A stretch of DNA of 64,000 bases, taken from the NCBI RefSeq assembly GCF_016858305.2, contig NZ_CP074436.1, positions 3,306,001 to 3,370,000 of the forward strand, in the 5' to 3' direction. Below the pieces are notes generated by a model that worked only from the letters and a program-made list of their open reading frames with translations, made no database searches and was not told the origin of the DNA. A program made the translations under genes and the position numbers. This DNA comes from Polaribacter sp. Q13. Its GTDB lineage: Bacteria > Bacteroidota > Bacteroidia > Flavobacteriales > Flavobacteriaceae. Of the stretch, positions 1-8,515 are shown piece after piece (position 1 is the stretch's first letter; each line of letters starts with the position of its first letter).

Positions 1-114
1 TGAGCCGATGGCTGAATTTAAAAAGTTAACGGCATCATTACTAACACCTATAACTAAATCTACTATAGCTAATACAGCTAGAGCTACTAACATTAAAATA
101 TATGGATCTCCCAT
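1..114 (-). CDS. Inorganic phosphate transporter, PiT family (N-terminal fragment, cut by window edge)
   Basis: Only the first 38 codons are present; the gene runs off the left edge. The visible peptide starts MGDPYILMLVAL and contains GVSNDAVNFLNSAIGS, the conserved first transmembrane helix and GxSNDAVNFLNSA signature of PiT-type cation/phosphate symporters of the inner membrane. It lies 74 bp downstream of the phosphate-selective porin gene on the same strand, so the two probably form an outer-/inner-membrane phosphate uptake operon. The start ATG (112-114) is preceded by an A/T-rich leader and no other in-frame start is near. The family call is fairly safe from the motif; the rest of the protein cannot be judged. 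Confidence 0.85.
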   Translation of the reverse strand, partial: MGDPYILMLVALAVLAIVDLVIGVSNDAVNFLNSAIGS

Positions 115-188
115 TTTGTTTGATTAATTTTTTTGCAAATTTATAGACTTAAAAGAATGCCTATGTTAGGTTTATGTTATCTTTTTTA

Positions 189-1418
189 TTAAAAATGAAT
201 ATCTACTTGTAGTCTAAATAATAGTTGGTTTGTATTAAAACCAATGTCTGTGTAACTTAAATCTGTTTGTACTTTTAATTTATGTTCAGCAATATATTTA
301 GAGACACCTAAAGTATATTGATTTTCGGCACCTTTACCTGTTATATCCTTATCTAAAGAAATGTTTGTGTATCGACCAGAAACTTCTATCGTTTTAGAAA
401 GCATATAACCAGATTGTAAATTTAATCCGTTACCTACTTGTACTTTATCTCCTGTTAAAGTACCATCAGAATTTTTTGCTAAAGGATCTTTTGCATCTCT
501 ATTTGCATATTCTGCCATAAAAGAAAATCCATTATGCTTATACATGGCATCTAAATAAAGTGTAGATATGTTAGTTTGATAAAACTCTGCACTAGAACCT
601 TCTAAAGTACCATCTATATACATATAAGAACCTTGATTACTTTTTGTTTTAGAAGCATTGTTATTAAAATCATAGGCAACACCAAGAGATAATTTCGGTT
701 TTTGTTCAAATTTTAAATCACTTCCTTTATAATCTCCTTTGCTTGCAAATTCTCCAAAAGGAAATAATTCTACTCTTGTAGTGTATTGGTGACCGCCCTG
801 GTTGCCTCTGGTTATATTTCTCCCTTCACCTTGGGCAATAGAGAAAATTTCTTTTACTACAAATTTATCCGTTAGATTAAAATGATGTCTTAATTGAATT
901 CCGATATCTCTATCAATAGTAAATCTACTATTTAATAAAGAACGATCTACCATTTGCAAATTTGCAGAAGAAATTACACGTTCTCTGTTTCCTGGTAGTT
1001 TCGTTTGTCCAAACCATAAAACAAAGTTTCCAGAGAAATTCCATTTTAAAACAGCATCTAAAATATATCTAGGAGACTCATGTGTATAATATGAAGCACC
1101 AGATTGATCTCTATTAGATAAACCTAATTCTACTTTGTATTTTAATTTAGGTGAAAAGGCAAAACCATCAAATTTTAATCGAGACCTTCTAATTAACATA
1201 GAACTTTCTGGGTTAGAAAGCCCATTACTTACATCCCATTGAGAAGTCGCAAGGGTTTGAAATCTCAATCCAACCTTCATTGTAAAAGTACTGTCTTTAC
1301 CAACGAGGTTAAAAAGTCCTTTTCCAAATTTTGGCGCATTCGTTTCTTGTGCATGTACACTTAAAAAGGTACATACAATAATGAAGGTTACTACTTTACG
1401 TAGTATGGAGAATTGCAT
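189..1418 (-). CDS. Outer-membrane porin of the OprO/OprP (phosphate-selective) type
   Basis: A 409-residue protein with a clear signal peptide (residues 1-23, cut before QETNAP) and a C-terminal phenylalanine (VDIHF), typical of a Bam-inserted beta-barrel. The body alternates short amphipathic strands, and the region near residues 60-150 (FQTLATSQWD, LIRRSRLKFDGFAFSPKLKYKVELGLS, LWFGQTKLPGNRERVISS) is the familiar pattern of Bacteroidota phosphate-selective porin O/P proteins. The gene precedes a PiT phosphate transporter gene on the same strand, which supports a phosphate role. About 30 bp upstream of the start are three 6-mers spaced exactly 11 bp apart (see the regulatory feature), suggesting phosphate control. 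Substrate selectivity is inferred from family and neighbour, not shown. Confidence 0.8.
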   Translation of the reverse strand: MQFSILRKVVTFIIVCTFLSVHAQETNAPKFGKGLFNLVGKDSTFTMKVGLRFQTLATSQWDVSNGLSNPESSMLIRRSRLKFDGFAFSPKLKYKVELGLSNRDQSGASYYTHESPRYILDAVLKWNFSGNFVLWFGQTKLPGNRERVISSANLQMVDRSLLNSRFTIDRDIGIQLRHHFNLTDKFVVKEIFSIAQGEGRNITRGNQGGHQYTTRVELFPFGEFASKGDYKGSDLKFEQKPKLSLGVAYDFNNNASKTKSNQGSYMYIDGTLEGSSAEFYQTNISTLYLDAMYKHNGFSFMAEYANRDAKDPLAKNSDGTLTGDKVQVGNGLNLQSGYMLSKTIEVSGRYTNISLDKDITGKGAENQYTLGVSKYIAEHKLKVQTDLSYTDIGFNTNQLLFRLQVDIHF

Positions 1419-1447
1419 AATTATTAGTTTTTGTCACTGCAAAGAAC

Positions 1448-1484
1448 CGTTAATTATGTTAAATTAATGTTAATAAAGTGTTAT
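1448..1484 (-). promoter_or_regulatory. Candidate Pho box upstream of the porin gene
   Basis: Read on the minus strand: ATAACA (1484-1479), TTAACA (1473-1468) and TTAACA (1462-1457) start exactly 11 bp apart, followed by TTAACG (1453-1448) 9 bp on. PhoB/PhoP-type regulators bind direct repeats with an 11-bp period (TTAACA with about 5-bp spacers in Bacillus PhoP). The array ends 30 bp before the start of a phosphate-porin/PiT operon. The same spacing recurs at 1654-1670 and 4561-4577. Assignment to a Pho regulator is inference. Confidence 0.55.
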
Positions 1485-1490
1485 TAAAAC

Positions 1491-1516
1491 AAAAAAACTG
1501 CCTTGGCCAAAGGCAG
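1491..1516 (-). terminator. Rho-independent terminator-like hairpin between divergent genes
   Basis: CTGCCTT (1498-1504) pairs with AAGGCAG (1510-1516); on the minus strand the stem is followed by a run of seven T (1497-1491). It therefore points towards the porin but lies upstream of the candidate Pho box, so it would stop a transcript that starts between the two divergent genes or inside the TonB gene, not the porin mRNA itself. Confidence 0.6.
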
Positions 1517-1653
1517 TCGTTCATAAATTGTAGTCGACAAAAACTAATTAAATTTATGCGAATCTTTATCTCTAAAGAATGGTCAAATATCTAATCAAAA
1601 ATTAAAATGAATGTTATATCAAAATTAATAAAAGGTTAACTATTTTTATTTAT

Positions 1654-1670
1654 TTAACATTTAGTTAATG
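1654..1670 (+). promoter_or_regulatory. Candidate Pho box upstream of the TonB-dependent receptor gene
   Basis: TTAACA (1654-1659) and TTAATG (1665-1670) start 11 bp apart, the same arrangement as in front of the divergent porin gene. A further TTAACT lies at 1636-1641, out of phase. The site is 85 bp before the start codon. Role inferred from spacing and neighbours. Confidence 0.4.
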
Positions 1671-1754
1671 TTTTTGTGATGCAAGCATAATTTACAACTA
1701 ACATAGAGTTTACAAATGCAGTAGACTTTTGCGGCAGTAAATTATACGAAAAAA

Positions 1755-4556
1755 ATGAAAAAATTTTTATTTATTACCTTATTAGCTTTTAGTCAATTAA
1801 TAGTTGCGCAAAGCAAAGGAACGTTAAAGGGTGTGTTAACGGACAAAGAAACAAATAATGAGCCGTTACCGTTCGCAAACGTCATTATTAAAGGTACCGC
1901 AATTGGTACAACTACAGATTTTGACGGAAATTACATTTTAAATGTATCCGCAGGAAAGCATACTGTAGAATTTAGTTTCTTAGGATATAAGACCGTTGAG
2001 AAATCGGTTACAATTGTTGCAGACGAATCTGTAACGCTTAACCAAGTATTATCTGCAGAAGAAGGAGTCTCTTTAGAAGAGGTAGTTATTAAGGCTGCTA
2101 CATCTAGAGAATCTGTTTCTGCTTTATTGCTAGATCAAAAGAAAGCAACTGTAATTAAAGAAAGTATTGGAGCGCAAACTTTAGCTAAAACCGGAGTTTC
2201 TAATGCCGCCAATGCAACTACTAAAATTTCTGGTGTTACTAAAAGTGAAGGTTCTGGAAATATTTACATTAGAGGTTTAGGAGATAGATACCTTTCTACT
2301 ACCATGAATGGTTTACCTATTCCTTCGGATGATGTAGAAAATAAGAATGTAAATTTAGATTTGTTTTCTACTAACGTTATTCAAAATGTAGGTATTAGTA
2401 AAACATACTCAACAGCTAGTTATGCAGATCAAGGATCTGGTAATGTAGATGTAAATTCTAAAGAGTATTCTAAAAAAGGATATTCGGTTTCTGTTTCTGG
2501 TGGAACAAATACAAATGTTTTAGGAGTTTCAGATACATTTAGAAAAACGGTTATTAATAATGATGTATCTCTTGGTTTTCATAAAAAGCAATATGCATTA
2601 CAGAATTTAATAACACTACAAGGTTGGGATACAGAAAAAGTAACAACTCCAATAAACTATAGTGGTTCTTTTTCTGCAGGAAGTAAATTTGAAATCTTCG
2701 GAAAAGAAGTTGCTATTTTTCTTACAGGTTCTCATTCTAAATCTTTTGAATATCAAGAAGGAATTTTTAGATCGTATAGATCTAATGTTTTAAATAAAGC
2801 GTTTCCAGATATTTCTAATGGAAGTGTTGCTGCTACAAATGATGTAGAAAGCTTTATTTCTAAAACAAATACTACGGGGTATGTAAATGTTGGAGTAAGA
2901 TTAAATGATAATAACAAAATTAGATACAATACTTTATTTGTAAATAAATCTACAGATAATTTATACGAACAAGGAAGAAAAGGTTTAGGATATGTTTTTG
3001 ATCAAGATCCGCAAGAAGAAGGCGCTTTTGTAAGAGACCAAAATTTTAGACAAACTACCATGTTTGTTAATCAACTTTTAGGTGAGCATAAATGGAATGA
3101 AAACAATACTTTAAATTGGGCTGGAGGTTACAATTTTGTATTGGCAGAAGAACCAAATAGAATTAGAAATGAAGTAAATATTTTAGATATTACTACTTCT
3201 CCAGAAGTACAGTTTTCTCATGTTGGAGATTTTCAACAAAGAAAATCGAGTCAGAAAATTCAAGATACAGAGTACAATGGTTTTATAGAGAATAAGTGGG
3301 CTTTAGGTGTTAAGGATGAAAATGATGATAAACCATATTCTTTAAACTATGGAGTAAATTATAGATATAAAGAAAGAACCTTTAAATCTTTATTTGTGGG
3401 TGTAAAAGCAAAAGGATATACCGCGCCATCGATAGATGAGTTATCTTCAGTAATTACTACTAAAGGGTTTAATAATGGTTTAACTTTAAGAACTTCTCCT
3501 GCCGATAGGTTTGAAGCAGATTTAGCTATTATGGCTGGTTTTGTAAACTTCGATTTTGCTTTAGATAATAAATTGTCTGGTAATTTAGGTTTCCGTTTCG
3601 AAAGAGATGAAATAAATGCCATTTGGGATGTTGCCAACTACTACGACTTAGAAAATAGTCGTGAAAGAATAGGTACTTTAAATAGAGTATACCAAAGTTT
3701 GTACCCAAGTGTAAATTTAAAATATGAATTATCAGAAAACAAATATTTGCGTTTTGCGTCTAGTATTACACAAACTTTACCAGAATTTAAAGAATTATCT
3801 CCGTTTGAATATGTTTCTCCAACAGGTCGTGTTACAAAAGGGAATCCGAATTTAGAAAAATCAGAAATTTATAATTTTGATTTAAAGTATGAGATGTTTC
3901 CTCAAAGAGGACAACTTTTTTCTGCAACAGCATTTTACAAACAAATTAATAATCCAATAAACTTAGCTCAAACAAGAGGTTCATCAGGATATTTTTATTA
4001 CGCAAATACAGGAGAGAAAGCAACTGTTTATGGTTTAGAATTAGAAGCAAAAACAGATGTACTAAAAAATGATGATGACGAAAGTGTTTTAAACATTACG
4101 GGTAACATTACCAAAATGTGGTTAGAGCAAGATTTATTAAAAGACTTTCAATACAAAGATGTTACTGCATCTAGTTTACAAGGCGCATCAGACTTTATTG
4201 CAAATGGTTCTTTAAGTTATTCTGATAATAAAGAAAAAGAATTGGTGGCAACTTTAAGTGGTAATTATTCTTCGGATAAAATTTATGTTTTGGGTTCTCC
4301 AGAAGATTTTTCTAATAGCGCATCCTTATATAATGATGAAATTATAGAAAAAGGGTTTGTTACACTAGACTTTGTAGTTAGTAAAAAAATAAGTAAAAAT
4401 TTATTATTGAAGTTAGTTGGTAGAAACTTATTGAATCCAGAAATTAAACAAACACAATTCGTTAAGGATATAAATACAGATGTAGAAACCAATGAAACCG
4501 TATTATCTTATAAAAAAGGAAGTCAGTTAACATTAAGTGTTAAATATACTTTTTAG
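1755..4556 (+). CDS. TonB-dependent outer-membrane receptor with CarboxypepD_reg-like domain
   Basis: A 933-residue protein with a signal peptide (residues 1-18), an N-terminal CarboxypepD_reg-like beta-sandwich (about 22-105; GVLTDKETNEPLPFAN-like start, GTTTDFDGNY, FSFLGYKT), a plug domain (about 125-235, with IYIRGLGDRYLSTTMNG) and a large beta-barrel ending VKYTF. Such receptors import bulky ligands across the outer membrane with energy from TonB-ExbBD. It is not an obvious SusC: the usual SusD partner is absent. Instead the next gene encodes a duplicated lipoprotein that may be its surface partner. Divergent from a phosphate porin, with similar 11-bp TTAACA repeats upstream, so a ligand containing phosphorus is a reasonable inference; the ligand is unknown. 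Confidence 0.85.
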   Translation: MKKFLFITLLAFSQLIVAQSKGTLKGVLTDKETNNEPLPFANVIIKGTAIGTTTDFDGNYILNVSAGKHTVEFSFLGYKTVEKSVTIVADESVTLNQVLSAEEGVSLEEVVIKAATSRESVSALLLDQKKATVIKESIGAQTLAKTGVSNAANATTKISGVTKSEGSGNIYIRGLGDRYLSTTMNGLPIPSDDVENKNVNLDLFSTNVIQNVGISKTYSTASYADQGSGNVDVNSKEYSKKGYSVSVSGGTNTNVLGVSDTFRKTVINNDVSLGFHKKQYALQNLITLQGWDTEKVTTPINYSGSFSAGSKFEIFGKEVAIFLTGSHSKSFEYQEGIFRSYRSNVLNKAFPDISNGSVAATNDVESFISKTNTTGYVNVGVRLNDNNKIRYNTLFVNKSTDNLYEQGRKGLGYVFDQDPQEEGAFVRDQNFRQTTMFVNQLLGEHKWNENNTLNWAGGYNFVLAEEPNRIRNEVNILDITTSPEVQFSHVGDFQQRKSSQKIQDTEYNGFIENKWALGVKDENDDKPYSLNYGVNYRYKERTFKSLFVGVKAKGYTAPSIDELSSVITTKGFNNGLTLRTSPADRFEADLAIMAGFVNFDFALDNKLSGNLGFRFERDEINAIWDVANYYDLENSRERIGTLNRVYQSLYPSVNLKYELSENKYLRFASSITQTLPEFKELSPFEYVSPTGRVTKGNPNLEKSEIYNFDLKYEMFPQRGQLFSATAFYKQINNPINLAQTRGSSGYFYYANTGEKATVYGLELEAKTDVLKNDDDESVLNITGNITKMWLEQDLLKDFQYKDVTASSLQGASDFIANGSLSYSDNKEKELVATLSGNYSSDKIYVLGSPEDFSNSASLYNDEIIEKGFVTLDFVVSKKISKNLLLKLVGRNLLNPEIKQTQFVKDINTDVETNETVLSYKKGSQLTLSVKYTF

Positions 4557-4560
4557 TCAA

Positions 4561-4577
4561 TTAACGATTACTTAACA
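4561..4577 (+). promoter_or_regulatory. Candidate Pho box upstream of the duplicated lipoprotein gene
   Basis: TTAACG (4561-4566) and TTAACA (4572-4577) start exactly 11 bp apart, 110 bp before the lipoprotein start and directly after the stop codon of the TonB receptor gene. This is the third occurrence of the arrangement in 3.2 kb, each in a different intergenic region. Confidence 0.4.
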
Positions 4578-4686
4578 AAGCTATCAAAATTATAATAAAT
4601 CCTAACATACTATTAATATTTAGGTAAAGAAAAGGAAAGAATAAGACCATTTCTTTGTATAAAATAACAAACATATTAAACTAAAA

Positions 4687-6651
4687 ATGAAAAAATCAAT
4701 TTTTAAAATTTTAAACATAGTAGCATTTTCTGTTGTTACTTTAACACTAACAAATTGTGGTAGTGAAGAGCCTTCTATCTTCATAGAAGAACCAACTTCA
4801 GAAGTTATCGGAAATTTAGCTTCTGGTGTAATGAATGGTAGTTTAGACGAAGATTTTACTTTAAACGCTAGTACAGTTTATAATTTAAATGCATCCTTTA
4901 TAGTACAATCAGGTGCAACATTAACAATTCCTGCAGGAACAAGAATACAAGCTTTAAATGGAGGAACAAGTGTATTTATTGCAGTTTTAAAAGGTGGTAA
5001 AATAGATATTCAAGGTACTGAGTCTAACCCAGTATTTATGTCTTCTGCTTCTGGTAATCCTGGAGATTGGGGAGGTTTAACAATTTGTGGAGATGCAACA
5101 ACTACAGCAGGAGCTGATGCAAAAGCAGAGGTTGGTGATTTTATTTACGGAGGAACAAATGATGCAGATAATTCTGGATCTATCAATTACTTAGTAATAA
5201 AAGGAACAGGTGCTCAAATTAATGCAGATTCTCAATATAACGGAGTGTCTTTATATGCAGTAGGATCTGGAACTAAAATTAGTAATGTAGCTGTAATTAA
5301 TGGTTCTGATGATGGTTTTGAGTTTTTTGGAGGTACCGTTTCTGTAAGTAATTTATACTTAGAAAATAACGAAGACGATGCTATAGATTGGACAGAAGGA
5401 TGGAATGGTACTGTAGATAATGCTTATATTTCTCATACTATTGCAGGTTTTTCTACCGTTTTTGAAGGAGATAAAGCCAATAACAATCCTAAATTCAATA
5501 ATATTACGGCTGTTTCTACAGTTGGTGGTACAGCTTTACAATTTAAATTACAATCTGGAGGTACAATTACAGGTTTATCATTGTCTGGTTACGATGTTTC
5601 TATAGATATGAAAGATGATGGACCTTTAGCAAATGTTCTAATTGATGGTGTTGCTGCAAACCCATTATTATCTTATACAAATACGCCAGTAACTACTGCT
5701 GCAAGTTTTACTTGGGTAAACTCAAGTGTTTCTATACCAACTTCAATTTTACAGGGAACAGTAACAAATAAAGTAACTTTAGATGCTTCTATAGTATATA
5801 GTTTAAACTCTTCTTACATCGTTCAAGATGGTGGAGAATTAGTAATTCCTGCAGGAACTAAGATAATCGCTAGAGATGGTGGAACAGGTGTTTATATAGC
5901 TGTTTTAAAAGGTGGTAAAATAGATATTCAAGGAACAGCAACAAGTCCTGTGGTTATTTCTTCTACATCAGCAACAGCTGGAGATTGGGGAGGTTTAACA
6001 ATCTGTGGAGATGCAACTACTTCTGCAGGTGTAAATGCAGAAGCAGAAGTAGGTGGTTTTATCTACGGAGGTACAAACGATGCAGATAGCTCTGGTTCTA
6101 TTAAATATTTAGTAATTAAAGGAACAGGAGCTCAGATTAATGCAGATTCTCAATACAACGGAATTTCTTTTTACGCTGTTGGATCTGGAACTACCATAGA
6201 GAATATCTCTGTAATTAATGGAGCAGATGACGGAGTTGAGTTTTTTGGAGGAACTGTTTCTGCTACAAATGTGTATTTAGAAAACAATGAAGATGATTCT
6301 GTAGACTGGACAGAAGGATGGAACGGAACTATAACTAATACGTATATTTCTCATACAGTTACTGGTTTTTCTACTGCATTTGAAGGAGATAAAGTAAACG
6401 GAAATCCAAAATTTGTAAACCTAACAGCTATTTCTAGTGTAGATGGTACTGCTTTGCAATTTAAGTTACAATCTGGAGCTACAATTACTAACATTTGGTT
6501 AGAAGGATATGCAAAAAATATCGACATGAAAAATGATGGTCCTTTAGCAAATGTAATTATAGATGGTTCTACAGCTTCTACAACAGCAGATTATAAAACA
6601 GGAACTAAAGTAGATGTTAGTACTTGGTCTTGGAAAAGTGCAAGCTTATAA
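4687..6651 (+). CDS. Lipoprotein with two tandem copies of a beta-helix-like domain
   Basis: A 654-residue predicted lipoprotein: hydrophobic signal with lipobox LTNC (Cys24). The mature part consists of two copies of a ~300-residue domain (about 40-340 and 350-650). Equivalent segments are nearly identical: FIAVLKGGKIDIQG and YIAVLKGGKIDIQG; DWGGLTICGDAT in both; FIYGGTNDAD in both; YLVIKGTGAQINADSQYNG in both; then ENNEDDAIDWTEGWNGT and ENNEDDSVDWTEGWNGT. The short, regular strands and glycines suggest a right-handed beta-helix fold. I recognise this as a flavobacterial family found beside TonB receptors but know no established function. It follows the receptor by 130 bp and ends at a strong terminator. 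The duplication is seen directly; surface display and partnership with the receptor are inferred. Confidence 0.75.
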   Translation: MKKSIFKILNIVAFSVVTLTLTNCGSEEPSIFIEEPTSEVIGNLASGVMNGSLDEDFTLNASTVYNLNASFIVQSGATLTIPAGTRIQALNGGTSVFIAVLKGGKIDIQGTESNPVFMSSASGNPGDWGGLTICGDATTTAGADAKAEVGDFIYGGTNDADNSGSINYLVIKGTGAQINADSQYNGVSLYAVGSGTKISNVAVINGSDDGFEFFGGTVSVSNLYLENNEDDAIDWTEGWNGTVDNAYISHTIAGFSTVFEGDKANNNPKFNNITAVSTVGGTALQFKLQSGGTITGLSLSGYDVSIDMKDDGPLANVLIDGVAANPLLSYTNTPVTTAASFTWVNSSVSIPTSILQGTVTNKVTLDASIVYSLNSSYIVQDGGELVIPAGTKIIARDGGTGVYIAVLKGGKIDIQGTATSPVVISSTSATAGDWGGLTICGDATTSAGVNAEAEVGGFIYGGTNDADSSGSIKYLVIKGTGAQINADSQYNGISFYAVGSGTTIENISVINGADDGVEFFGGTVSATNVYLENNEDDSVDWTEGWNGTITNTYISHTVTGFSTAFEGDKVNGNPKFVNLTAISSVDGTALQFKLQSGATITNIWLEGYAKNIDMKNDGPLANVIIDGSTASTTADYKTGTKVDVSTWSWKSASL

Positions 6652-6693
6652 TAAAATTCAGTAATTGTAAAATTACTTAGCTATATATTTTGT

Positions 6694-6729
6694 AACCTCT
6701 TGAAGCCATTCGCTTCAAGAGGTTTTTTT
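6694..6729 (+). terminator. Rho-independent terminator after the duplicated lipoprotein gene
   Basis: Perfect 13-bp stem (AACCTCTTGAAGC, 6694-6706, with its complement 6712-6724), 5-base loop, then a T-run to 6729. It ends the receptor/lipoprotein transcription unit. Confidence 0.9.
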
Positions 6730-6968
6730 ATTTAATGTTTAACGAATACCAAATGAATTTTAATGTGATTGATGATAAAGTTGAATTGTTTTTTCTTAAT
6801 ATGAAATAGAAAATGGAATCATAGTCTTAGTTATGATTCTATTATATATATTAAAATATTAAGGGAAAAGAAACGAATTTAATCGATCTTTTTGATGTTT
6901 GTTTGGTATAATATGACCCTGAACACCATTATTAAATGTTTGGTAAATAAATGAAATGATTATGTTTT

Positions 6969-6994
6969 CCTGCAAGGTTTTAAAACCTTGTAGG
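6969..6994. repeat. Dispersed palindrome, AAGGTTTT-AAAACCTT type
   Basis: CCTGCAAGGTTTT (6969-6981) is followed directly by its near-perfect complement (6982-6994, 12 of 13 pairs). A sister copy lies at 53917-53945; both are followed by TGT and an A-rich stretch, so they belong to one intergenic repeat family. Confidence 0.7.
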
Positions 6995-7130
6995 TGTAAA
7001 AGCAAAAAATAAATTTGGAAAGAGTATAAATACGTGTTTAAAATGACGAGGTTATAAGTTTTATCTTAAAGTAGAGAAGATCTGAAGTCTATAATAATCA
7101 TCTGCTGAGGTGTAATTATAATCCAAAAAA

Positions 7131-7157
7131 AACGCACTCTAAAGTGCGTTTTTTTGT
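7131..7157 (-). terminator. Bidirectional hairpin terminator after the small outer-membrane protein gene
   Basis: AACGCACT (7131-7138) pairs with AGTGCGTT (7143-7150) around a 4-base loop, with six A before and seven T after, so it can act on both strands. On the minus strand it is the natural end of the gene at 7266-7769. Confidence 0.8.
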
Positions 7158-7232
7158 CAATCTGAATTTATTTCAGATTCTTATGGTATTTACTTTTAGT
7201 AAGTTGAGATACTGAAACAAGTTTAGTATTAC
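7156..7232 (+). repeat. Dispersed GTCA-type intergenic element, copy A
   Basis: A 77-bp element starting GTCAATCTGAATTTATTTCA and ending with an imperfect inverted copy of that sequence. The reverse complement of 45564-45641 is a second copy: the first 27 bases match at 25 positions and the final stretch shares ATACTGAAACAAGT. Both sit between genes next to hairpins. Confidence 0.7.
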
Positions 7233-7265
7233 AAGATGTAATACTTTTGTAAAGTAAAAAAGTAA

Positions 7266-7769
7266 TTAGAATCTCCAACCAACATTTACACCTAATCTAG
7301 GTACTAACGTAGGTGAATCTGACCCAAATAAGTTTCTACCAAGACCAGCGTGTATATCAATAGTTAAACCACTTCCTGTAATATACTTTGTACCAACAGC
7401 AACACCTAAGGCGCCATCTGTATATTTGTTATCGTAAACTCCAGGAGCGTTTTCTTCATCAGACTCTTTTTTTCCAAAATTGATTCCTAAAAAAGCTTCT
7501 CCAAAAAAGTTCCATTGGTCGTTTTTAGAAAAATAATTACGATAATAAGGTGTAATCATAGTGTTTTCATTGTATCTAAAATTAGCATCTTGTTTTGCTA
7601 AGTTAAATAAAGCAGAAACACCAAAAGAAGAAGTCTCTGTGATATAGTTTTCATAAGAAAACTCTAAACTCTTTATAACCAATGCGTCTCCAATGTCTAA
7701 TTTAATTTCTTGTTGTGCGTAACTTAAAGAACTGATTAATAGTCCGAAAGCCAAAAGTAATTTTTTCAT
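7266..7769 (-). CDS. Small outer-membrane beta-barrel protein, paralog of the next upstream gene
   Basis: A 167-residue protein with signal peptide MKKLLLAFGLLISSLSYAQ and a barrel-like body ending GWRF. It resembles DUF3575-type outer-membrane proteins: lines such as KSLEFSYENYITETSSFGVSA, TPYYRNYFS and HAGLGRNLFG correspond to WLDVSYEYLINDESSFGVGV, TPYYRRYFSNK and YLGVGRNLGG in the protein encoded at 7840-8409, so the two are tandem paralogs (70 bp apart). Function unknown; a role in envelope integrity or stress is common speculation for this family. Its transcript probably ends at the hairpin 7131-7157. Confidence 0.7.
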   Translation of the reverse strand: MKKLLLAFGLLISSLSYAQQEIKLDIGDALVIKSLEFSYENYITETSSFGVSALFNLAKQDANFRYNENTMITPYYRNYFSKNDQWNFFGEAFLGINFGKKESDEENAPGVYDNKYTDGALGVAVGTKYITGSGLTIDIHAGLGRNLFGSDSPTLVPRLGVNVGWRF

Positions 7770-7839
7770 GTTTTTAATTTTATGAATAACGTTTTTTTTA
7801 AACTTTAATTATGTTGCAAACTTAGTAAATAAGATTGAT

Positions 7840-8409
7840 TTAGAATCTATATCCTAAAGAGATTCCACCTCTACCCACGGCCTCTAAAGAACTGTTATCT
7901 CCTCCTAAATTACGACCTACTCCTAAATATATTTCTGTAGTAAACCCTTTTTTAGAAATAAATTTCCCTCCAACAGAAATACCAACAGCAAATTCTGTTT
8001 TGGTGTCTCCGTTATAAGAACTATTATAATTTCCATAACCATCAAGATAATAGTCGTAATTATTATTCTTATAAGAGTGTAACATTCCAAAACCTTCCAC
8101 AAAAAAACCTCTAGCAAATTTGTTAGAAAAATATCTTCTGTAATACGGTGTTAAAGAAAACTTTCTGTACTCATCTATATCTTCATTATTGTCAAAACCT
8201 ACTAATACTCCAACACCAAAAGAGGATTCATCATTAATTAAATATTCATAAGAAACATCTAACCATTCAAATGCTAAAAGGCCAAAAGCATTTAATTTTA
8301 CTTCGTGCTTTTTATTGATGTCTTGTGGGTATTTTTCTTCTTTTTCTTGTGCTATTGAAATAGCAGAAATAAATAATAGCACTAATAGCGTAATGTTTTT
8401 CATTTTCAT
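7840..8409 (-). CDS. Small outer-membrane beta-barrel protein, paralog of the next downstream gene
   Basis: Predicted start at 8409 (MKMKNITLLVLLFISAISIAQ), giving 189 residues with a proper signal peptide; the open frame extends to 8469, but the extra 20 residues have no signal character and are probably untranslated. The body has DUF3575-like strands (FEWLDVSYEYLINDESSFGV, TPYYRRYFSNKF, YLGVGRNLGG) and ends GYRF, an outer-membrane barrel terminus. It is the tandem paralog of the gene at 7266-7769 and is longer by a Tyr/Asn-rich loop (about residues 115-135, YKNNNYDYYLDGYGNYNSSY). Function not known. Confidence 0.7.
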   Translation of the reverse strand: MKMKNITLLVLLFISAISIAQEKEEKYPQDINKKHEVKLNAFGLLAFEWLDVSYEYLINDESSFGVGVLVGFDNNEDIDEYRKFSLTPYYRRYFSNKFARGFFVEGFGMLHSYKNNNYDYYLDGYGNYNSSYNGDTKTEFAVGISVGGKFISKKGFTTEIYLGVGRNLGGDNSSLEAVGRGGISLGYRF

Positions 8410-8515
8410 TTTTTTTGGTTGATAATGCAAACGTATCAAAAAACGATCCGAAAATCTAAAAAATAACACAAATTAAAAACCTGAAATTATCTTGTATTTA
8501 ATGTATTAAAAATGT

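Larger units (their letters stand above)
6730..7265. other. Intergenic stretch without a gene
   Basis: About 535 bp with no credible coding region (longest open runs are under 20 codons). It holds an AAGGTTTT palindrome (6969-6994), a bidirectional terminator (7131-7157) and a dispersed GTCA-type element (7156-7232), listed separately. The part 6730-6960 shows nothing I can name. Confidence 0.7.

Noticed and set aside
3359..3637. 92-codon minus-strand frame within the TonB receptor gene
   Set aside because: Antisense shadow of a well-supported gene.
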